A stretch of DNA of 7,700 nt. Origin: Flavobacteriia bacterium (GTDB lineage Bacteria > Bacteroidota > Bacteroidia > Flavobacteriales_D > Crocinitomicaceae). Each line of letters starts with the position of its first letter. Within the stretch, counting starts at the first letter, position 1. A program made the translations under genes and the position numbers. This document shows, one piece after another, positions 7,071 to 7,700 of this stretch. The notes beneath the pieces were generated by a model. That model saw only the letters and a program-made list of their open reading frames with translations, did no database searches and was not told where the DNA came from. The stretch is taken from positions 1 to 7,700 of the forward strand of contig RFQF01000096.1 of assembly GCA_009925805.1 (NCBI GenBank). The letters run 5' to 3'.

Positions 7071-7610
7071 TTAAAAAGGGCTATTAATGAACGTTAAGGG
7101 CAATCCTTGTTGATCTTTTTCAGCGACAATTTTAGGGCCTTCAGGCCACGAAATTCCAAGTTGGGGGTCATTCCAATGTAGGGTGCGTTCATGCGTAGCT
7201 GCATATCGTTCGCTGCATTTGTAGTGAAAAAGCGTGTTGGCCTCCAATGCCATGAATCCATGGGCAAATCCAACGGGAATATAAAATTGCACTCGGTTAT
7301 CCTCCGATAGTTCAACGCATTGATGTTGTCCATAGGTGGGGGAGTTTTTACGTAAATCTACGGCTACATCCAATACCCTGCCTCGGAACACTTGAACCAA
7401 TTTTGCTTGCGCAAAAGGAGGAACTTGAAAATGGAGTCCACGGACAACGCCTATCCGCGATAAGGAGACATTGTCTTGAAAAAAAGCGTGAGGAATAATT
7501 TCATGATAGCGTTCGTCTTGAAACGTCTCCATAAAGTAGCCCCGTTCGTCAGCAAATGTTTTTGGGGTGATTTTAATCAATCCTTCGATGGGAAATCGTT
7601 CAATGACCAT
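7071..7610 (-). CDS. rfbC: dTDP-4-dehydrorhamnose 3,5-epimerase (RmlC)
   Basis: This soluble cupin enzyme epimerises C3 and C5 of dTDP-4-keto-6-deoxyglucose, the third step of dTDP-L-rhamnose synthesis. The 179 residues match the usual family length. Visible motifs are FADERGYFMETF at 19-30, VRGLHFQ at 56-62 with the catalytic histidine H60, the basic residue K70, and GFAHGF at 114-119. FHYKCSERY at 128-136 holds the active-site tyrosine Y130. The pattern WNDPQLGISWP (146-156) then AEKDQQGLPL holds the paired aspartate, probably D166. The start at 7610 fits the usual length of the N-terminal strand. The other rhamnose genes (rfbA, rfbB, rfbD) are not in this window and may be further upstream. 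It begins 1 nt after a possible upstream gene and ends 9 nt before the WecA-type transferase. Confidence 0.96.
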   Translation of the reverse strand: MVIERFPIEGLIKITPKTFADERGYFMETFQDERYHEIIPHAFFQDNVSLSRIGVVRGLHFQVPPFAQAKLVQVFRGRVLDVAVDLRKNSPTYGQHQCVELSEDNRVQFYIPVGFAHGFMALEANTLFHYKCSERYAATHERTLHWNDPQLGISWPEGPKIVAEKDQQGLPLTFINSPF

Positions 7611-7611
7611 G

Positions 7612-7700
7612 TTACTTTCGTTTACGTTTTTTCCAAAATTGAAGAAACCTCAAAATACGCCTAAACCGAGACTCCGTTTTGTCGTCGGAATAATACCCCC
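7612..7700 (-). CDS. C-terminal tail of an unidentified upstream gene (partial)
   Basis: On the minus strand a frame is open from the window edge to a TAA at 7614-7612, one base before the rfbC ATG. It gives 28 residues from 7698, ending FLQFWKKRKRK: an amphipathic, strongly basic end of the kind seen on the cytoplasmic tails of glycan or membrane proteins. The 1-nt spacing to rfbC matches the tight packing of the rest of the cluster. However, 28 open codons are easily due to chance, and a second frame is open for 16 codons. I cannot name the family. Confidence 0.45.
   Translation of the reverse strand, partial: GYYSDDKTESRFRRILRFLQFWKKRKRK

Noticed and set aside
1..7700. CRISPR array, tRNA or rRNA, insertion sequence, defence system or novel gene cluster
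   Set aside because: No spaced direct repeats, clover-leaf sequences, transposase motifs or terminal inverted repeats were seen, and nearly every base is covered by tightly packed core genes on one strand.

Overview
The window looks like a piece of a Bacteroidota chromosome, most likely from the flavobacterial side of the phylum. All genes lie on the minus strand. None of the eight complete or start-containing genes has a recognisable Shine-Dalgarno sequence before its start. Two promoter-like boxes match the Bacteroidota -7 consensus TAnnTTTG. The lpxD-lpxC order and the protein sequences fit the same phylum. This assignment is an inference from gene content and signals; no marker gene settles the genus.

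Read in the direction of transcription (right to left), the window opens with the C-terminal tail of an unidentified gene (7612-7700). It is followed 1 nt later by rfbC (dTDP-4-dehydrorhamnose 3,5-epimerase). Next come a WecA/MraY-type polyprenyl-phosphate sugar-1-phosphate transferase, a lipoprotein lytic transglycosylase of MltD type whose start lies inside the preceding gene, and uvrA (nucleotide excision repair). Spacings are 1, 9, -50 and 2 nt, so these genes are very probably one transcription unit. It joins surface-polysaccharide precursor synthesis, peptidoglycan remodelling and DNA repair.

A 55-nt gap after uvrA carries a good -7 box, from which the second group probably starts: trxA (thioredoxin 1), a single-pass membrane protein of unknown function with two similar halves, then lpxD and the first 21 codons of lpxC. 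lpxD and lpxC overlap by one base (TGATG) and belong to the lipid A pathway. In this phylum the run usually continues with an LpxC-FabZ fusion and lpxA beyond the window edge.

This is mainly core housekeeping and envelope DNA. I see no mobile element, CRISPR array, RNA gene, defence system or convincing terminator. No stretch without a gene exceeds 80 bases. The items most worth a second look are the two-halved unknown membrane protein, the missing cysteine in the first zinc site of UvrA, the overlapping start of the lytic transglycosylase, and the promoter-like box only 4 nt before lpxD.
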